From positions 4,860,467 to 4,924,466 of the forward strand of contig OX457047.1 in assembly GCA_949752735.1 (NCBI GenBank): a DNA stretch of 64,000 nucleotides. Reading direction: 5' to 3'. Source of the DNA: Lumbricus terrestris (lineage: Eukaryota > Annelida > Clitellata > Crassiclitellata > Lumbricidae). The position numbers and the translations under genes are program-made. The notes beneath the pieces were generated by a model, which worked only from the letters and a program-made list of their open reading frames with translations, made no database searches and was not told where the DNA came from. Within the stretch, counting starts at the first letter, position 1, and the number at the start of each line of letters is the position of its first letter. Positions 1 to 9,459 of this stretch are shown piece by piece.

Positions 1-59
1 AGTTAAACCAATCAAGAATTAACAAAAGATCTTAGTAAAAAAATTATTAATCACCACCA

Positions 60-480
60 ATGATTGATATTAACACATTCATAATTTTTAATGAAGGAGA
101 TTTGAAGGGCAACAAAAGTCATGGGATCGGCAACATCGTCCATTGCATCAGATGATATAACTATAATTAGCAATTGTATGATATACAAATTGACGGTGAC
201 AATTATAGTGAAAACCTCAATTTACTGGAAGGTATTTGCATGTAACTCGGCGTGTTACAAAATACGATCAATTCAAGCATTAAATGATATTCCCAGATGT
301 TGAATCATTCATTACGCAGTAATTACTCTCCGCTAGGAAATTAGACCCAGATTAGGGTATGCATGAAATAGCATTGGATTGAAACCTATCGATCTATATA
401 ATTGAGTTGTGCGAATATTTAATGCAGGCAATATTATATACGTGGTATTCATTTCAGCATTTCTGTGCATTTCATTTTAA
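60..480 (+). repeat. Array module H, copy 1 (with octamer motif)
   Basis: This diverged repeat recurs at about 6120-6240, 22310-22640 and 24250-24540. It contains ATTTGCAT at 234-241, the octamer known from distal sequence elements of vertebrate snRNA genes. The octamer is also present in the 6.1 and 24.4 kb copies, while the 22.3 kb copy lacks that internal segment. No good PSE/TATA pair lies just downstream on the plus strand, so an enhancer role is speculative. The short open frame at 121-303 shows no recognisable protein. Confidence 0.5.
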
Positions 481-523
481 ATTCAATGAAGCCTGTACAG
501 TTGGTTTAAATAATAACTGAAAC

Positions 524-558
524 ATTATATAAAATAGACCTTTTTGAAAAACAGGTGT
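524..558 (-). promoter_or_regulatory. PSE-TATA promoter M1
   Basis: Read on the minus strand, ACACCTGTTTTTCA is followed by TATATAA at offset 27. The predicted +1 is a T at 499, facing left. The ACACCTGTTT variant is shared with loci near 13790 and 18805, along with the upstream words for ATGAACC and CAAATG. A small RNA gene is inferred. Confidence 0.6.
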
Positions 559-844
559 TGAAACGAAACCTCTGTACATTTGTGACTCGTACATAAAAAA
601 GAAATTCCCAAGTAAGGTATCGATAATTATTGTGCTTTTTAGATGTTTCCCATCGTCAATATATTTTTTGCAAATTATATAATGGTCCCCTCTCCTCACC
701 TGGGAGCAGCGATTTCTTTTGGAAATGACATTTCCACCCCCAAAAATGCTGAGCTCTTTACGTGGATATGCACCATTCTCCCCAGAAAATAAAGCACATT
801 TTCACCTCACAGAAAAAAAACAGGTGACAAAAATGTCATAAAAT

Positions 845-1290
845 ATGAAATTTCAAATTTTCTACCGGAAATTGGGTAAATTCAGGGAGATGATGTTGGA
901 AAAAATGTATGATTTTCGAAAAAACTGTCGAGAAAAACCAAGAATAACATTTGGAGCGTCGGTTCAGTGGTTGTCATCAACCAAAATATCCGCTGTTTTC
1001 GCCAAACCCCCCCACCATCCACACACACCGCCAGAAACCAGATTCCCTCAGAGAGGCCAGATTAAACACCGGTCACAGTGGACACGAAATATCTTTAGAA
1101 CTCATTCAGCAATTTCTTCAAATATTGCCTTAGTTGCCTGATAATTGCGTGACGTTGCTAACGCATACGATGCAGCAATAATATTATGGTATTCATCATC
1201 ATTCATCTTATAAGGCAAGGTTGTGGTTTTTCAGTTTAACGTCACTGTGTGGTAACAAGAACCATTAGCGACGCCCTCCTCCTTTATCCA
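845..1290. other. No gene recognised
   Basis: AT-rich sequence with short open frames of no recognisable family. A decayed copy of the GTGCCAGTCCCAAGCC-type module occurs on the minus strand near 1265-1310. Confidence 0.4.
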
Positions 1291-1369
1291 TGATTGGAAC
1301 TGGCACTGGCAGAGTGCAAACCAGTGGCGGAGTTTTATAAGGCAAGATTGATATCATATATAATAATAT

Positions 1370-1625
1370 GGCAAAACATGTTTTCTTCGGCAAGTGGCCA
1401 TGCTGTAAGAAACTCATCCACTGTTTGCACGTTCATCTCAGATCTTTGTCTTTGTGGACACACGTTCAATGGAAATCGTGCATTTGTACTATTATAGCTG
1501 GTCCGACAGAATGGAATGCACTTCCGGACTTTATTCGCAAATCATCTTCTTTATCACTCTTCAATCAAAGCCTGAATAATTTCTTGTCTAAGATTTATTA
1601 TCTGAAGACTTTCCTGTTACACGAT
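1370..1625 (+). pseudogene. LINE reverse transcriptase C-terminal remnant
   Basis: Two frames together encode RAF..., then AGPTEWNALPDFIRKSSS and LFNQSLNNFLSK. This is the familiar extreme C-terminus of jockey/CR1/L2-type reverse transcriptase ORFs (RAFS-APxxWNxLP-LFKxxLKTxLF). A frameshift near 1495 separates the two parts. A paralogous, more decayed copy lies at about 13500-13720 in a duplicated block, so the fragment was inserted before the block duplicated. Confidence 0.7.
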
Positions 1626-1879
1626 TTCGTACTACTGGAATTTTGTTTTTATAATAGGCGCGACATAAATTACAGTTTAATAACTATGGGCAAAACTTTG
1701 CCTCCGTTCACAGCCTGAATCAAAGAGCTTGTGATCCTACTTATCACACAGAGTCGTTAGACTGAAACTACTATCACTACTTCTTGGGCAGCAATGCAAT
1801 AACTCACCTAAAGTTGCTATACACCGTAGCAAACATAGAGACTTATGCAAAATAATGTAAATGATAAAACACATATTGA

Positions 1880-1915
1880 ACACCGCTATTACGCATAATA
1901 ATCGTACTGATAATT
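1880..1915 (+). promoter_or_regulatory. PSE-TATA promoter C1
   Basis: ACACCGCTATTACG, then a weak TATA (TGATAAT) at offset 28. Family C has further members at 14162, 14289, 21658 and 23417, all with the same PSE and the same downstream flank (AGACACAC...TTCATGG). Confidence 0.6.
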
Positions 1916-1940
1916 GAAAAGCAGCTCATCTTTTCTTGTG

Positions 1941-1965
1941 TCATAAATAAACTTCCGGAAATGAT
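1941..1965 (+). ncRNA. Candidate small RNA of locus C1
   Basis: The window begins with T 33 nt after the TATA start. It differs from C2, C3 and C4 in this interval, although the sequence on both sides aligns well among all four. No transcript evidence is available. Confidence 0.3.
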
Positions 1966-2034
1966 ACATTTTGAGACACACACAGTTCATGGTGCAACGA
2001 ACCTTAGTATCTAACAGGATAAAGATAAGAGAAG

Positions 2035-2165
2035 GTAAGGTAATGGTTAGATCACGTGGGTTCAAGTTCTATCCTTCTTCTGCTTACACACGATTACTGT
2101 GTGCAAGACCTTGAGCAAGTCTTTCACTCACAATGACACTCAGCTCACCGTTGCATTTAGGACTG
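2035..2165 (+). repeat. tRNA-like repeat within block C
   Basis: This stretch contains GGTTAGATCACGTGG and GGGTTCAAGTTCTATCC, resembling tRNA A and B boxes, then a conserved tail (CTTGAGCAAGTCTTTCACTC). Copies occur near 14425-14560, 21805-21960, 23570-23660 and 23745-23880. It is probably an old tRNA-derived SINE captured in the duplicated block. Confidence 0.5.
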
Positions 2166-2188
2166 CTGTATGACATTGTATTCATTAA

Positions 2189-2213
2189 ATTATTTTATCG
2201 GTCGGCTTAGCGA
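2189..2213 (-). ncRNA. Candidate small RNA of locus G1
   Basis: On the minus strand it starts at a T 32 nt after the TATA start, preceded by TAA (a YRNT context). Conservation among G1-G5 ends just before this point. Confidence 0.35.
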
Positions 2214-2237
2214 TTAATTGTCGTTTAATTCTTGGCA

Positions 2238-2273
2238 AATTAATAGCATATGATGCATGCGTTTTAAAGGTGT
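2238..2273 (-). promoter_or_regulatory. PSE-TATA promoter G1
   Basis: ACACCTTTAAAACG, then TATTAAT at offset 28, minus strand. It is divergent from D1 with 84 bp between the two PSEs. The same divergent pair recurs at 14740/14819 and 25080/25158. Confidence 0.7.
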
Positions 2274-2357
2274 TTCAATACTGTCATCTTATCGATGCCT
2301 CGTGACGAGAACACGTCGTAAAAATTGACTTACCTATTTAATCAATGTTAAAATTGG

Positions 2358-2393
2358 ACACCTTATTTTTTGTAGTCTAATATTATATTTATA
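2358..2393 (+). promoter_or_regulatory. PSE-TATA promoter D1
   Basis: ACACCTTATTTTTT, then TATTTATA at offset 28. The predicted +1 is T2418. Downstream, CACGCGTTCCAG and CTGGAACCGTG can pair across the variable window; this pairing is kept in D2 and D3. Confidence 0.7.
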
Positions 2394-2417
2394 CTTCACG
2401 CGTTCCAGAGCTGCTTG

Positions 2418-2442
2418 TATTCTTCGGCGGTCGTAAAAGTAA
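2418..2442 (+). ncRNA. Candidate small RNA of locus D1
   Basis: Sequence between the shared CTCGTATTC-like start and the shared CTGGAACCGTGAGA. It differs from D2 and D3 after the first 8-9 nt, while the flanks are about 90% alike by eye. Confidence 0.35.
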
Positions 2443-2559
2443 TAAGAGCTGGAACCGTGAGATGTCGCTAATCAATTATATTACGTAAAACAATTTAAAT
2501 ATTTTATTTGTGTGAAACTTTTGGTCGGATTAATCCGCAGTTTTAATGACTCATTAAAT

Positions 2560-3100
2560 TTTAGCCGCCAAATCATTTATTATTTTTTCTCTCCATACTT
2601 TGAATAGCACCTTTTCAAGTAATTCGATTCTGCTAATCTGCTGTACTTCATTACATTCGCACTATCCACTCAATATTTACTAAATGCGTTTGCATAACAA
2701 ATCAGAGGCGCTCCCAACCCCACCGCAGGTAACTTTGTGCTGTCTTAGAATGAGAGAAGAGTGAATGAGTTATAGAAAGAGTGCGGAGTGTCAAGGGCAG
2801 GCCAATTCCAAGTCATGGGTCCTTCAACCAAGAAAGCACGGCTCTGCAAAGTGTAAGGACGTATACCAAAGGGAGTAGAAGCAGATTTTGGTCATCCGAA
2901 CAAAGGAAGTGTCGACTATTAAGAGTATGGCGTGCAGGGCTGGCTGAGGATGGTAGGAATGAGTCCAAAACATATGGTTGCTTTTATTTTGACATTTCCA
3001 GTCAAAAACCTGGATACACTATCAGTGCGACGCTATTGATTGTTGCTATCATTCTATGTCGTTAACCAAATCTATTAGTACTACAGTAACTAATGACTTC
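2560..3100. other. No gene recognised
   Basis: No PSE-TATA pair, protein family or structural RNA is recognised here. The open frame at 2781-3065 has no recognisable motif. Confidence 0.4.
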
Positions 3101-3105
3101 TGCTA

Positions 3106-3290
3106 GGCGCGGTATTGTAGTGGTGGACTCGGTGCCATGGAGCCGTATAGTTACAGAATCGAATCCACCTCAAGCCGCCGGGTAGGGACCTTGAGCACTC
3201 GCAATTGCTCATACGCTTAGGCGTGGAAATCCGATGCAGTGTCCGCGCTGTAGTCGGGAGCGCCTCTGAGTAGCGATTAAGTGGCTAGAC
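3106..3290 (+). mobile_element. tRNA-derived SINE, diverged copy
   Basis: This copy matches the 16742, 26590 and 51810 SINEs: a TGTAGTGGTGG-type A box, ATCGAATCCACCTC as B box, then the body GGGAGCGCCTCTGAG. The B box is mutated, consistent with age. Such SINEs are Pol III-transcribed through internal boxes and moved by LINE enzymes. Confidence 0.7.
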
Positions 3291-3521
3291 TGGTTCCCGT
3301 GACTTCGCTTTTGCGAATCGAGGCCTGATTACGATTCGCCCTATGGCGTAAAAGCTATTTCTCTTCAAGTTAAGCTTCACCGCTGTTCACACTCTGACGG
3401 TGCCAGTCTCAAGCTTAGATAATAAGGGAGGGTGACGATAGTGATCTTTGTTTGAAGTGCGTTTGTTTTATAAATTGGTATTGCTTTATTTATTTGAAGG
3501 TGGTATACGCACGCCGTCTAA

Positions 3522-3557
3522 GAAAATTGGATTCAAATCACGGCTATGGTATATAAG
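3522..3557 (+). promoter_or_regulatory. Degenerate PSE-TATA, family E1
   Basis: A clear TATATAAG at 3550 lies 28 nt after a decayed PSE. The preceding CGCCGTCTAAG matches the sequence before the PSE at 8461, which supports homology. It has probably lost function. Confidence 0.35.
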
Positions 3558-3746
3558 TTTGGAACAATTTAGAGTATTAATCATTTCTTATGTCCCACCG
3601 TCCGACGGTTATACTGTGTACGCACCTTGAATGAGTAATTCATTAAAAATTGTTTAGTGCCATCGTTTGAAGCTTCGTGTGGTCGTGTGAAAGTTCTGAT
3701 GCCTTGTGTGTTTATATTGGAGGGTGTTAAGCGCATGCGTCTTAGG

Positions 3747-3782
3747 ACACCTTTTAGTCGATGCAAAACTGTCAGATATAAA
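3747..3782 (+). promoter_or_regulatory. PSE-TATA promoter F1
   Basis: ACACCTTTTAGTCG, then GATATAAA at offset 28. The predicted +1 is T3807. Family F (also 4269, 8691, 19591, 20245) shares GCGTCTTA before the PSE and ATGGGACAC-like sequence after the TATA box. Confidence 0.65.
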
Positions 3783-3890
3783 AATGGGACACAGCAGTTC
3801 ATATAATTATCTTCCTTCTTTCTGGCAAGCCCAGATTTTATGATCTCTTACCGTCCAACGGTTACCGTATACGTGCATTCACAGTCCTGA

Positions 3891-3944
3891 TGTTGTGTGT
3901 GTGTGTGTGTGTGCGTGCGTGCGTGCGTGTGTGTGCGTGTGTGC

Positions 3945-3989
<45 letters not shown>

Positions 3990-3990
3990 T
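3891..3990 (+). repeat. (GT)n microsatellite with GC variants
   Basis: A run of GT with interspersed GC over about 100 bp. The 71-aa cysteine/valine open frame over it is a by-product. Confidence 0.95.
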
Positions 3991-4268
3991 GTGTTTGTGC
4001 ACTTGTTATGGCGCCCCTTTAAACTCGCTACTCAGATGCCTTCCAGACTACAGCGCCGACACTGAATCGAAGTTTCATGCTGAAGCGCTGAGCAACTGCC
4101 AGTGAAGTACTTTCCCAAAGTCACTATACCACGACTTGAGGTGCATTCGAACCTGCAGCCATTCGGTTGGAAAGCAACGAACTTATCCACTGCATCACCA
4201 CACTTCGGAATTGTGCTGCATTGAATACTGTGTTTAAATTTGAAGGTGGTAAGTGCAAGTGCCTTAAG

Positions 4269-4305
4269 AAACCTTTTAATAGCCGCAAAGCGATCCAATA
4301 TAAAT
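4269..4305 (+). promoter_or_regulatory. PSE-TATA promoter F2
   Basis: AAACCTTTTAATAG (first C replaced), then AATATAAAT at offset 28. The downstream flank aligns with F3 on both sides of a divergent stretch at about 4337-4363. Confidence 0.55.
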
Positions 4306-4462
4306 ATGGGACACGTAAATGGTAATTGATTTTCTCTCGTCAATGAAGCTTTCAATTTTCCCAAGGAAGAAATTAAACCACTGCATTAGCAATCAACATG
4401 GTCACATGTATTATAATCTAACAATGTGAATCAAAAATAACTGGTTCAGTACCTTGCTCATA

Positions 4463-4550
4463 AGTGCTGTAGTACGCCGAGCAAATTTCTGTCCAGGTAA
4501 CGACCTCTGTTGTCATAGACCCTGGTCAAATCGGATCCATCCATCCATAC
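4463..4550 (+). repeat. Dispersed repeat ending in (CCAT)n
   Basis: The words AAATTTCTGTCCAG and CATAGACCCTGGTCAAATC are followed by tandem CCAT. The same unit occurs inverted at about 4765-4880 and 17368-17460, and direct at 19480-19567. Confidence 0.75.
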
Positions 4551-4764
4551 CCGGATGAAGAAGGCGAGTGACGCTAATAAATTATTCTTTTAATGACAAA
4601 TTGTTCATGAACAGCAATAATCTAACATATCTCTAAAAATTACAATGTGTTTGAAGATATTTTAGAGGTAGTTGGGTTGGAATCGTTTCTGAGTAGCCCA
4701 CCTTGGAAAGCTCTACGTATATCATGTTGAGCCTACGTTGAATGAGCGGCGTAGAATTATGCGA

Positions 4765-4880
4765 ACCTTGGATGGATGGATACAGATTTGACGAGGGCTT
4801 ATGACAACAGAGTCTGTTGCCCTCTAAAAAATTTGTATGGTATATTACAGCTCTCTGTGCGAAACCTGGATGGATGGAAA
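4765..4880 (-). repeat. Dispersed repeat with (ATGG)n, inverted copy
   Basis: Inverted diverged copy of the 4463-4550 repeat: TGGATGGATGG, ATTTGACGAGGG, TATGACAACAGAG. Confidence 0.65.
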
Positions 4881-4984
4881 ATATTAGAGCTCAGTTTTGT
4901 TTTATTAAAGTGAAACATTCATATAAAGTTACTTTTTTGATGCTTGATGTGATGTTGTGAGGTCACATTTCGAAAACCTCAGTC

Positions 4985-5330
4985 GTAATTGTTATCCGCA
5001 AATCCTCACCTTTCTCGCCATCTAAACTCTAAACATCACCCACCTTTGCCGTCCGACTGTCTGCGTGGCTCTAGAAATCTTTATCTTATGACTTTTGATT
5101 TTGTTTCTGATGAAGCGCCTGTGAATAAGCTGGTTCCCGCGACGTCGCTTTTGTTCTCGCTGCAGAAATATCGAGGTTACAGTTCAGCCCTATTACGTGC
5201 AAATGCTATTTCTCCGTTATACTGAAACTCAGCCACTGTTCACACTCTGACAGTGCCAGACCTAGGCCCGGGTAAAGAGGGAAGGCGACGCTAACGATCA
5301 TTCTTTGGTTGCATCCTGTTCCTCTTCTTA
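4985..5330 (+). repeat. Inter-unit module of the array
   Basis: This combines CTCTAAACATCACCCA, CTGGTTCCCGCGACGTCGCTTTTG and a copy of the module GTGCCAG...GGGTAAA...GGCGACGCTAA. Related stretches occur near 3270-3440, 5400-5480, 8220-8400 and 19905-20070. No coding potential is recognised. Confidence 0.5.
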
Positions 5331-5352
5331 ATAAATTCCGCATGCTTTTAAG

Positions 5353-5387
5353 ACACCTCAAAATCGGAGTCATAAATCCTATCTAAA
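5353..5387 (+). promoter_or_regulatory. PSE-TATA promoter E2
   Basis: ACACCTCAAAATCG, then TATCTAAA at offset 27. The sequence after the TATA box runs into another module, so an intact unit is doubtful. Confidence 0.4.
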
Positions 5388-5583
5388 CCCCACCCCATTA
5401 GCCCTTATTTCTCGCTATTTCAACTCTTAACATCACCAACCTAAGCTGTTTGTCTGTCTCATTGACACTGCGGATTTTAATCCTCTGCCCGTTAGTAATT
5501 AAGATTTGTTTTTTGTGTTCTTGTTAATAGTTTCAATTACATTAATGTAAACTGTGACTGGTTGTGGTCTGTCATTTTATCAA

Positions 5584-5619
5584 ACACCCTTTTAACGAAC
5601 TTAACTAATCCTATATAAA
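5584..5619 (+). promoter_or_regulatory. PSE-TATA promoter at 5.6 kb
   Basis: A near-consensus ACACCCTTTTAACG and TATATAAAG at offset 28. The predicted +1 is T5644. One of the cleanest examples. Confidence 0.75.
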
Positions 5620-5699
5620 GTCACCGTAAGTTGAAAAATAGCATGTCTTCATCTCTGGACGTAGTTATCTTTGACATCATTGTAATGTAGCCTTAACAA

Positions 5700-6110
5700 G
5701 AGTACGGATGAGTGCATGGTAGATATGTAGCAGCAGTGGCTGTATTCGGCTAAATGAACAGTGGGAACTGCTCAGTCTTATTTTTGGTCGGGTTTGAGCG
5801 ACATTTGTTGACACGGCCAGGTGATGTCTAACAAACAAATAGCTTTCGAGGGTGGGATCGCTTCTCGGTATGCCTTCTGTCATTCATCACTCGCCTGTAT
5901 TCATTCAAATATGCTCTATGGGAGAAAGATTCTTGCATACACACGTTATGAAAATTACTTCGCCCTTTATATGTGCTTGTCCGATGTAGGAATGAAGACG
6001 GAGGTTTGCAGGCAAACCAAATCTTATATTAAAGAAATAACTCCTAAAATAGGTTTATTTAAATGGACCTTTATGTAACTAAACTAATGTAACGATTTGT
6101 ACATAAGAAA
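5700..6110. other. No gene recognised
   Basis: The short open frame at 5821-6078 has no motif I recognise. No promoter pair or repeat was identified. Confidence 0.4.
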
Positions 6111-6119
6111 CCAGAAATT

Positions 6120-6240
6120 CTTGACACTGCAACTATAAAGGACAGACTATTTAGTGAAAGCTTCAATTTCAGGAAGGTATTTGCATACAACTCGGCGTAT
6201 ATTAAAAAAATTGACAGATTCAACCATCAAATAAACACTT
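6120..6240 (+). repeat. Array module H, partial copy
   Basis: Shares TTTCAGGAAGGTATTTGCAT and the following AACTCGGCGT with module H at 200-260. The octamer ATTTGCAT is at 6179-6186. Confidence 0.6.
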
Positions 6241-6403
6241 TTTAAAGAGATCCATTCATTCATTTCGAGGATTTATACAGCGCCTCTTCAAGAAATCTAC
6301 TCCCAGCCCAGCCACAGCTAAAAAAAATAGGATTTGAGATACTAAACAAATGCAGAGGAATTTAGCCTAGGTTATCCTCAATCTAAGCACATCAATAAAT
6401 TCG

Positions 6404-6672
6404 ATGCAACAAATAACTGGTCTCCCGCGGGTTCGGTTTGAGAGATTGGAGGTGGTACACCGGGCGGCAGCGCGACTTATTGGGGGTTCACCAAATCCGA
6501 CCGTGTATTCTAATATATACGAGAGGTCTTGCACTGGCTTCCTTTTTCGCAGCGCATTTCATTTAGAATTGCATCTTTGGGGTGGCGATGCTTGATCTCG
6601 GCCGGGAGCGCTTCTGAGTAGGTACCTTGAAGGGGCGCTATATAAATTATGATTGATTAATTGATTGATTGA
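6404..6672 (+). pseudogene. LINE 3' fragment with (TTGA)n tail
   Basis: The frame encodes RLEVVHRAAARLIGG, a hallmark of the C-terminal part of CR1/jockey-type reverse transcriptases, then degenerates. The 3' part reads GGGAGCGCTTCTGAGTAGG...GGGGCGCTATATAAAT and ends in tandem ATTGATTG. The same end plus tail occurs inverted near 29660-29765, and the LINE at 56.7 kb has the same TTGA tail. Confidence 0.65.
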
Positions 6673-6733
6673 TTTAATTATCCAACGTTGGCGGATTAAC
6701 GACTTAAACAGACGAGGCAACAATTGCAACTAA

Positions 6734-6769
6734 ACACCGTAATAATAGGTTTCACTTTTAATATATTTC
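6734..6769 (+). promoter_or_regulatory. PSE-TATA promoter at 6.7 kb, interrupted
   Basis: ACACCGTAATAATA, then TATATTTC at offset 28. It resembles the locus at 30047. About 12 nt after the TATA start the sequence switches into an unrelated dispersed repeat, so the native transcript region is lost. Confidence 0.5.
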
Positions 6770-6774
6770 TACTA

Positions 6775-7475
6775 GCTGGGGTACCCGGCGTTGCCCGGGA
6801 ATTTGGGATTCGACCCGCTCTGGCCACAACCCCACCACACCTCACCTCACGCCCCACCTCTCCCAACCCGCTCAAACCCCCTCACCCCTCCCCCCAACCA
6901 ACCCCTCCACCTCCACTCCACCACCCCCCACCCAACCAACTCCACCCCACTTCATCCCCGCCCCCACAACACTCCACAACACTCCAACCTTCACCGGCAC
7001 ACCACCCGTGAAATTAGGGTTTTCGGGGAATTTGCCCCCCCCCCACCACCCACCCCACAACACGCCACCACTAACTCCGGCCTCCACCGGTACGCGTAAA
7101 TCTATATCAACTGCTCTCGCCATTTATATAATGACTATGCAAGCGTTAAAGAAGGTGTTTAATAAACTGCCGTCTTACGTTTTTCGCCCCCCACCCTGGC
7201 CCCCATGGTGGTAGAGATTAGCCAACCCCTCCATCGTGTGGTTCTGATGGCCCTCTGTCTGGGTAAAAATGTGAAATCAATAGCTGCGTGTTATTGAAAA
7301 TTTTGGGGGGTTTCGCCCCCCCCACCCTGGCCCCCAGGGTGGTAGAGAATCGCCAACCCTTCGACTGACTAATTTTGATGGCCCTCTGCCTATGTACAAA
7401 GTTTCAGATCAATAGCTGCGAAACTGTGGGCGTGCATTCTGGACAAAGCCAGACAAGTCCTTTCTTATAGATATA
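6775..7475 (+). mobile_element. Dispersed repeat beginning GGGGTACCCGGCGTTGCC
   Basis: Family with copies at 39336-39910 (+), 13258-13440 (-, partial) and 53560-54216 (-). It has a conserved head, an internal CCACC-rich part, repeated CATGGTGGTAGAG blocks, and a 3' end near TATAGATATAGAT. No transposase or RT is visible, so the class is unassigned. Proline-rich frames over it are compositional artefacts. This copy harbours a PSE-TATA pair at 7123-7158. Confidence 0.65.
7123..7158 (-). promoter_or_regulatory. PSE-TATA promoter inside a dispersed repeat
   Basis: Minus strand ACACCTTCTTTAAC, then TATATAAATGG at offset 28; predicted +1 T7098. It lies in about 85 bp that have no counterpart in the 39.3 kb copy of the host repeat, suggesting a nested insertion. 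Confidence 0.55.
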
Positions 7476-7606
7476 GATTAACGACGCTCCGTAAAGTTTA
7501 CAATTTCATCCTGCATTCCAACCACCGAAAATAAGACAACGAATCGACAGCAAATATTTTCTTAAAATCTCTGCAGACATAATAATTATTATTATCAACA
7601 TGGACA

Positions 7607-7795
<189 letters not shown>

Positions 7796-8162
7796 AGATG
7801 ATAATGACGATGACGACGACGACAAAACTGATGAAGATATTGATCACGAAGATGATGATTGGTTCCGCTACTTAATAGACACCCAGTGAACAATAACGGG
7901 TTCCAACTTGGCCTGACATACGCATGGGCGGTGTTTGCTTTCCGTTCATGGGGGCGCTAAATTAGTTAAGATTTGTGATTTTGAGAATTGTCTCAATTGC
8001 CTAAAGGTACAATGTGAAGGGTTACTGTAACAGTTTGTCAACCGAATTGACTCAGTAAAGAAAATATTCTTACTTATAATATTTAATCGTTTGGCGACAT
8101 CTAACGTCTCCCGTTAATTCTACTGTGCACAGTTCCATCCTACTGAAGTTAAACGCGTTAAT

Positions 8163-8198
8163 TATTTATAGATTATTTGAGTCAATTTTTAAAGGTGT
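8163..8198 (-). promoter_or_regulatory. PSE-TATA promoter at 8.2 kb
   Basis: Minus strand ACACCTTTAAAAAT, then TATAAATAAT at offset 28. Divergent from E3 at 8461. Confidence 0.55.
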
Positions 8199-8460
8199 GC
8201 AAATATGCGTGTGGGTGGGCTTTCTCGCCATTTCATCTCTAACCATCACACAACTTAGCCGTCCGTCTGTCTGCCTGACTCTCCGAATCTTGACCCTCTG
8301 TCTATTAATCAGTGGTCAAGCGCCTATGAATAAGCTGATTCCCACGTCTTCGCTTTTGCGCCAGTGCCAAGCCTGGATAAAGGGAAAGGTTGGAGCGCGT
8401 TCCTCCTGTAAATTGGAGTTGCTTTATTTATATGAATGTGGTTTGCCTACGCCGTTTAAG

Positions 8461-8495
8461 ACACCCTGAAATCCATTTCAACTATATTATATAGA
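8461..8495 (+). promoter_or_regulatory. PSE-TATA promoter E3
   Basis: ACACCCTGAAATCC, then TATATAGAG at offset 27, preceded by GCCGTTTAAG. The downstream GTCGGAACAAATAAAGC aligns with the E1 downstream sequence. Confidence 0.55.
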
Positions 8496-8690
8496 GTCGG
8501 AACAAATAAAGCTATTAATCGTTTTGGACCTTTAACCAGTAATTCATTCAAAATCGCTTAACGCCATCATTTGATGCTTCGTATGGTTGTGTGAGCACTT
8601 CGGAACTTTAAAAATACTCAATAGACAGTTCTACTGTATTGCATGTAATACTGTTTCAATGTGGATGGTAGTATACTCAAGCGTTTTAAA

Positions 8691-8726
8691 ACACCTTTTA
8701 ATCGTTGCACAATGATCAAATAAAGA
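8691..8726 (+). promoter_or_regulatory. PSE-TATA promoter F3
   Basis: ACACCTTTTAATCG, then AATAAAG at offset 28; predicted +1 T8751. It is homologous to F2 over more than 120 nt, with a divergent window in the middle. Confidence 0.6.
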
Positions 8727-9226
8727 AAAGGGACACGTAGAGCGATAATTTAACCTCTTCTTTCTATTAAAATATCATTTCGGCCTAGAAGAAAATAAAT
8801 TCAGCCACTGCAAAAGAAATCAATGCTGCCATATCAGCACTCTTTCAGGGACAGTCCAATGCCTGATTAAAAGAAGGAGAGCGACGCTAATTATTCTTGT
8901 AATGACAAATAGTACATGAACAAAGGCAGTAATCTAAACCAGGCTCTAATTACAATGTATCTCAATGTGCTTGACGATCTTTTTAGAGGTACATCGGTGC
9001 TTACAACATAGATCGACAGCCCTATAACGACGCGTTTAGAGCCCAAGCACCACTAATTTATGTTCCTGAAGAATCTCAACACTATCCTGATAAGACGTAG
9101 CTGGATGACCTGGATCGAGAGCGTTTCTACGTAGCCCACCTTGAAGAAGTGCTATATAAACTACCGAAAATAATTAAATTCGAATCAGCACTAACGGGCA
9201 TTTAATCAGGCGAATGTGATCTAGTA

Positions 9227-9262
9227 TCTTCTTTTCAAAACGGAAAGTGACATAAAAGGTGT
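9227..9262 (-). promoter_or_regulatory. Decayed PSE at 9.26 kb
   Basis: Minus strand ACACCTTTTATGTC without a convincing TATA at offset 28. The upstream GGTTCATCTAATT resembles the locus at 12641, so it is probably a decayed paralogue. Confidence 0.3.
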
Positions 9263-9459
9263 AATTAGATGAACCTCTATAGGAAGTTTCAGCTTGATCA
9301 ATTGCGACGCCCTCCTCCTTTATCAAGGCTTGTGACTGGCACTTACACAGTGCAACCAGTGACGCGTCACTAAAGTAATGACATGCACACCCTTAAATCT
9401 CAGTGAATTCATGTTATGTAATTTCATTACAATTTAAGAAATTACTCTTTCCAAAATGT

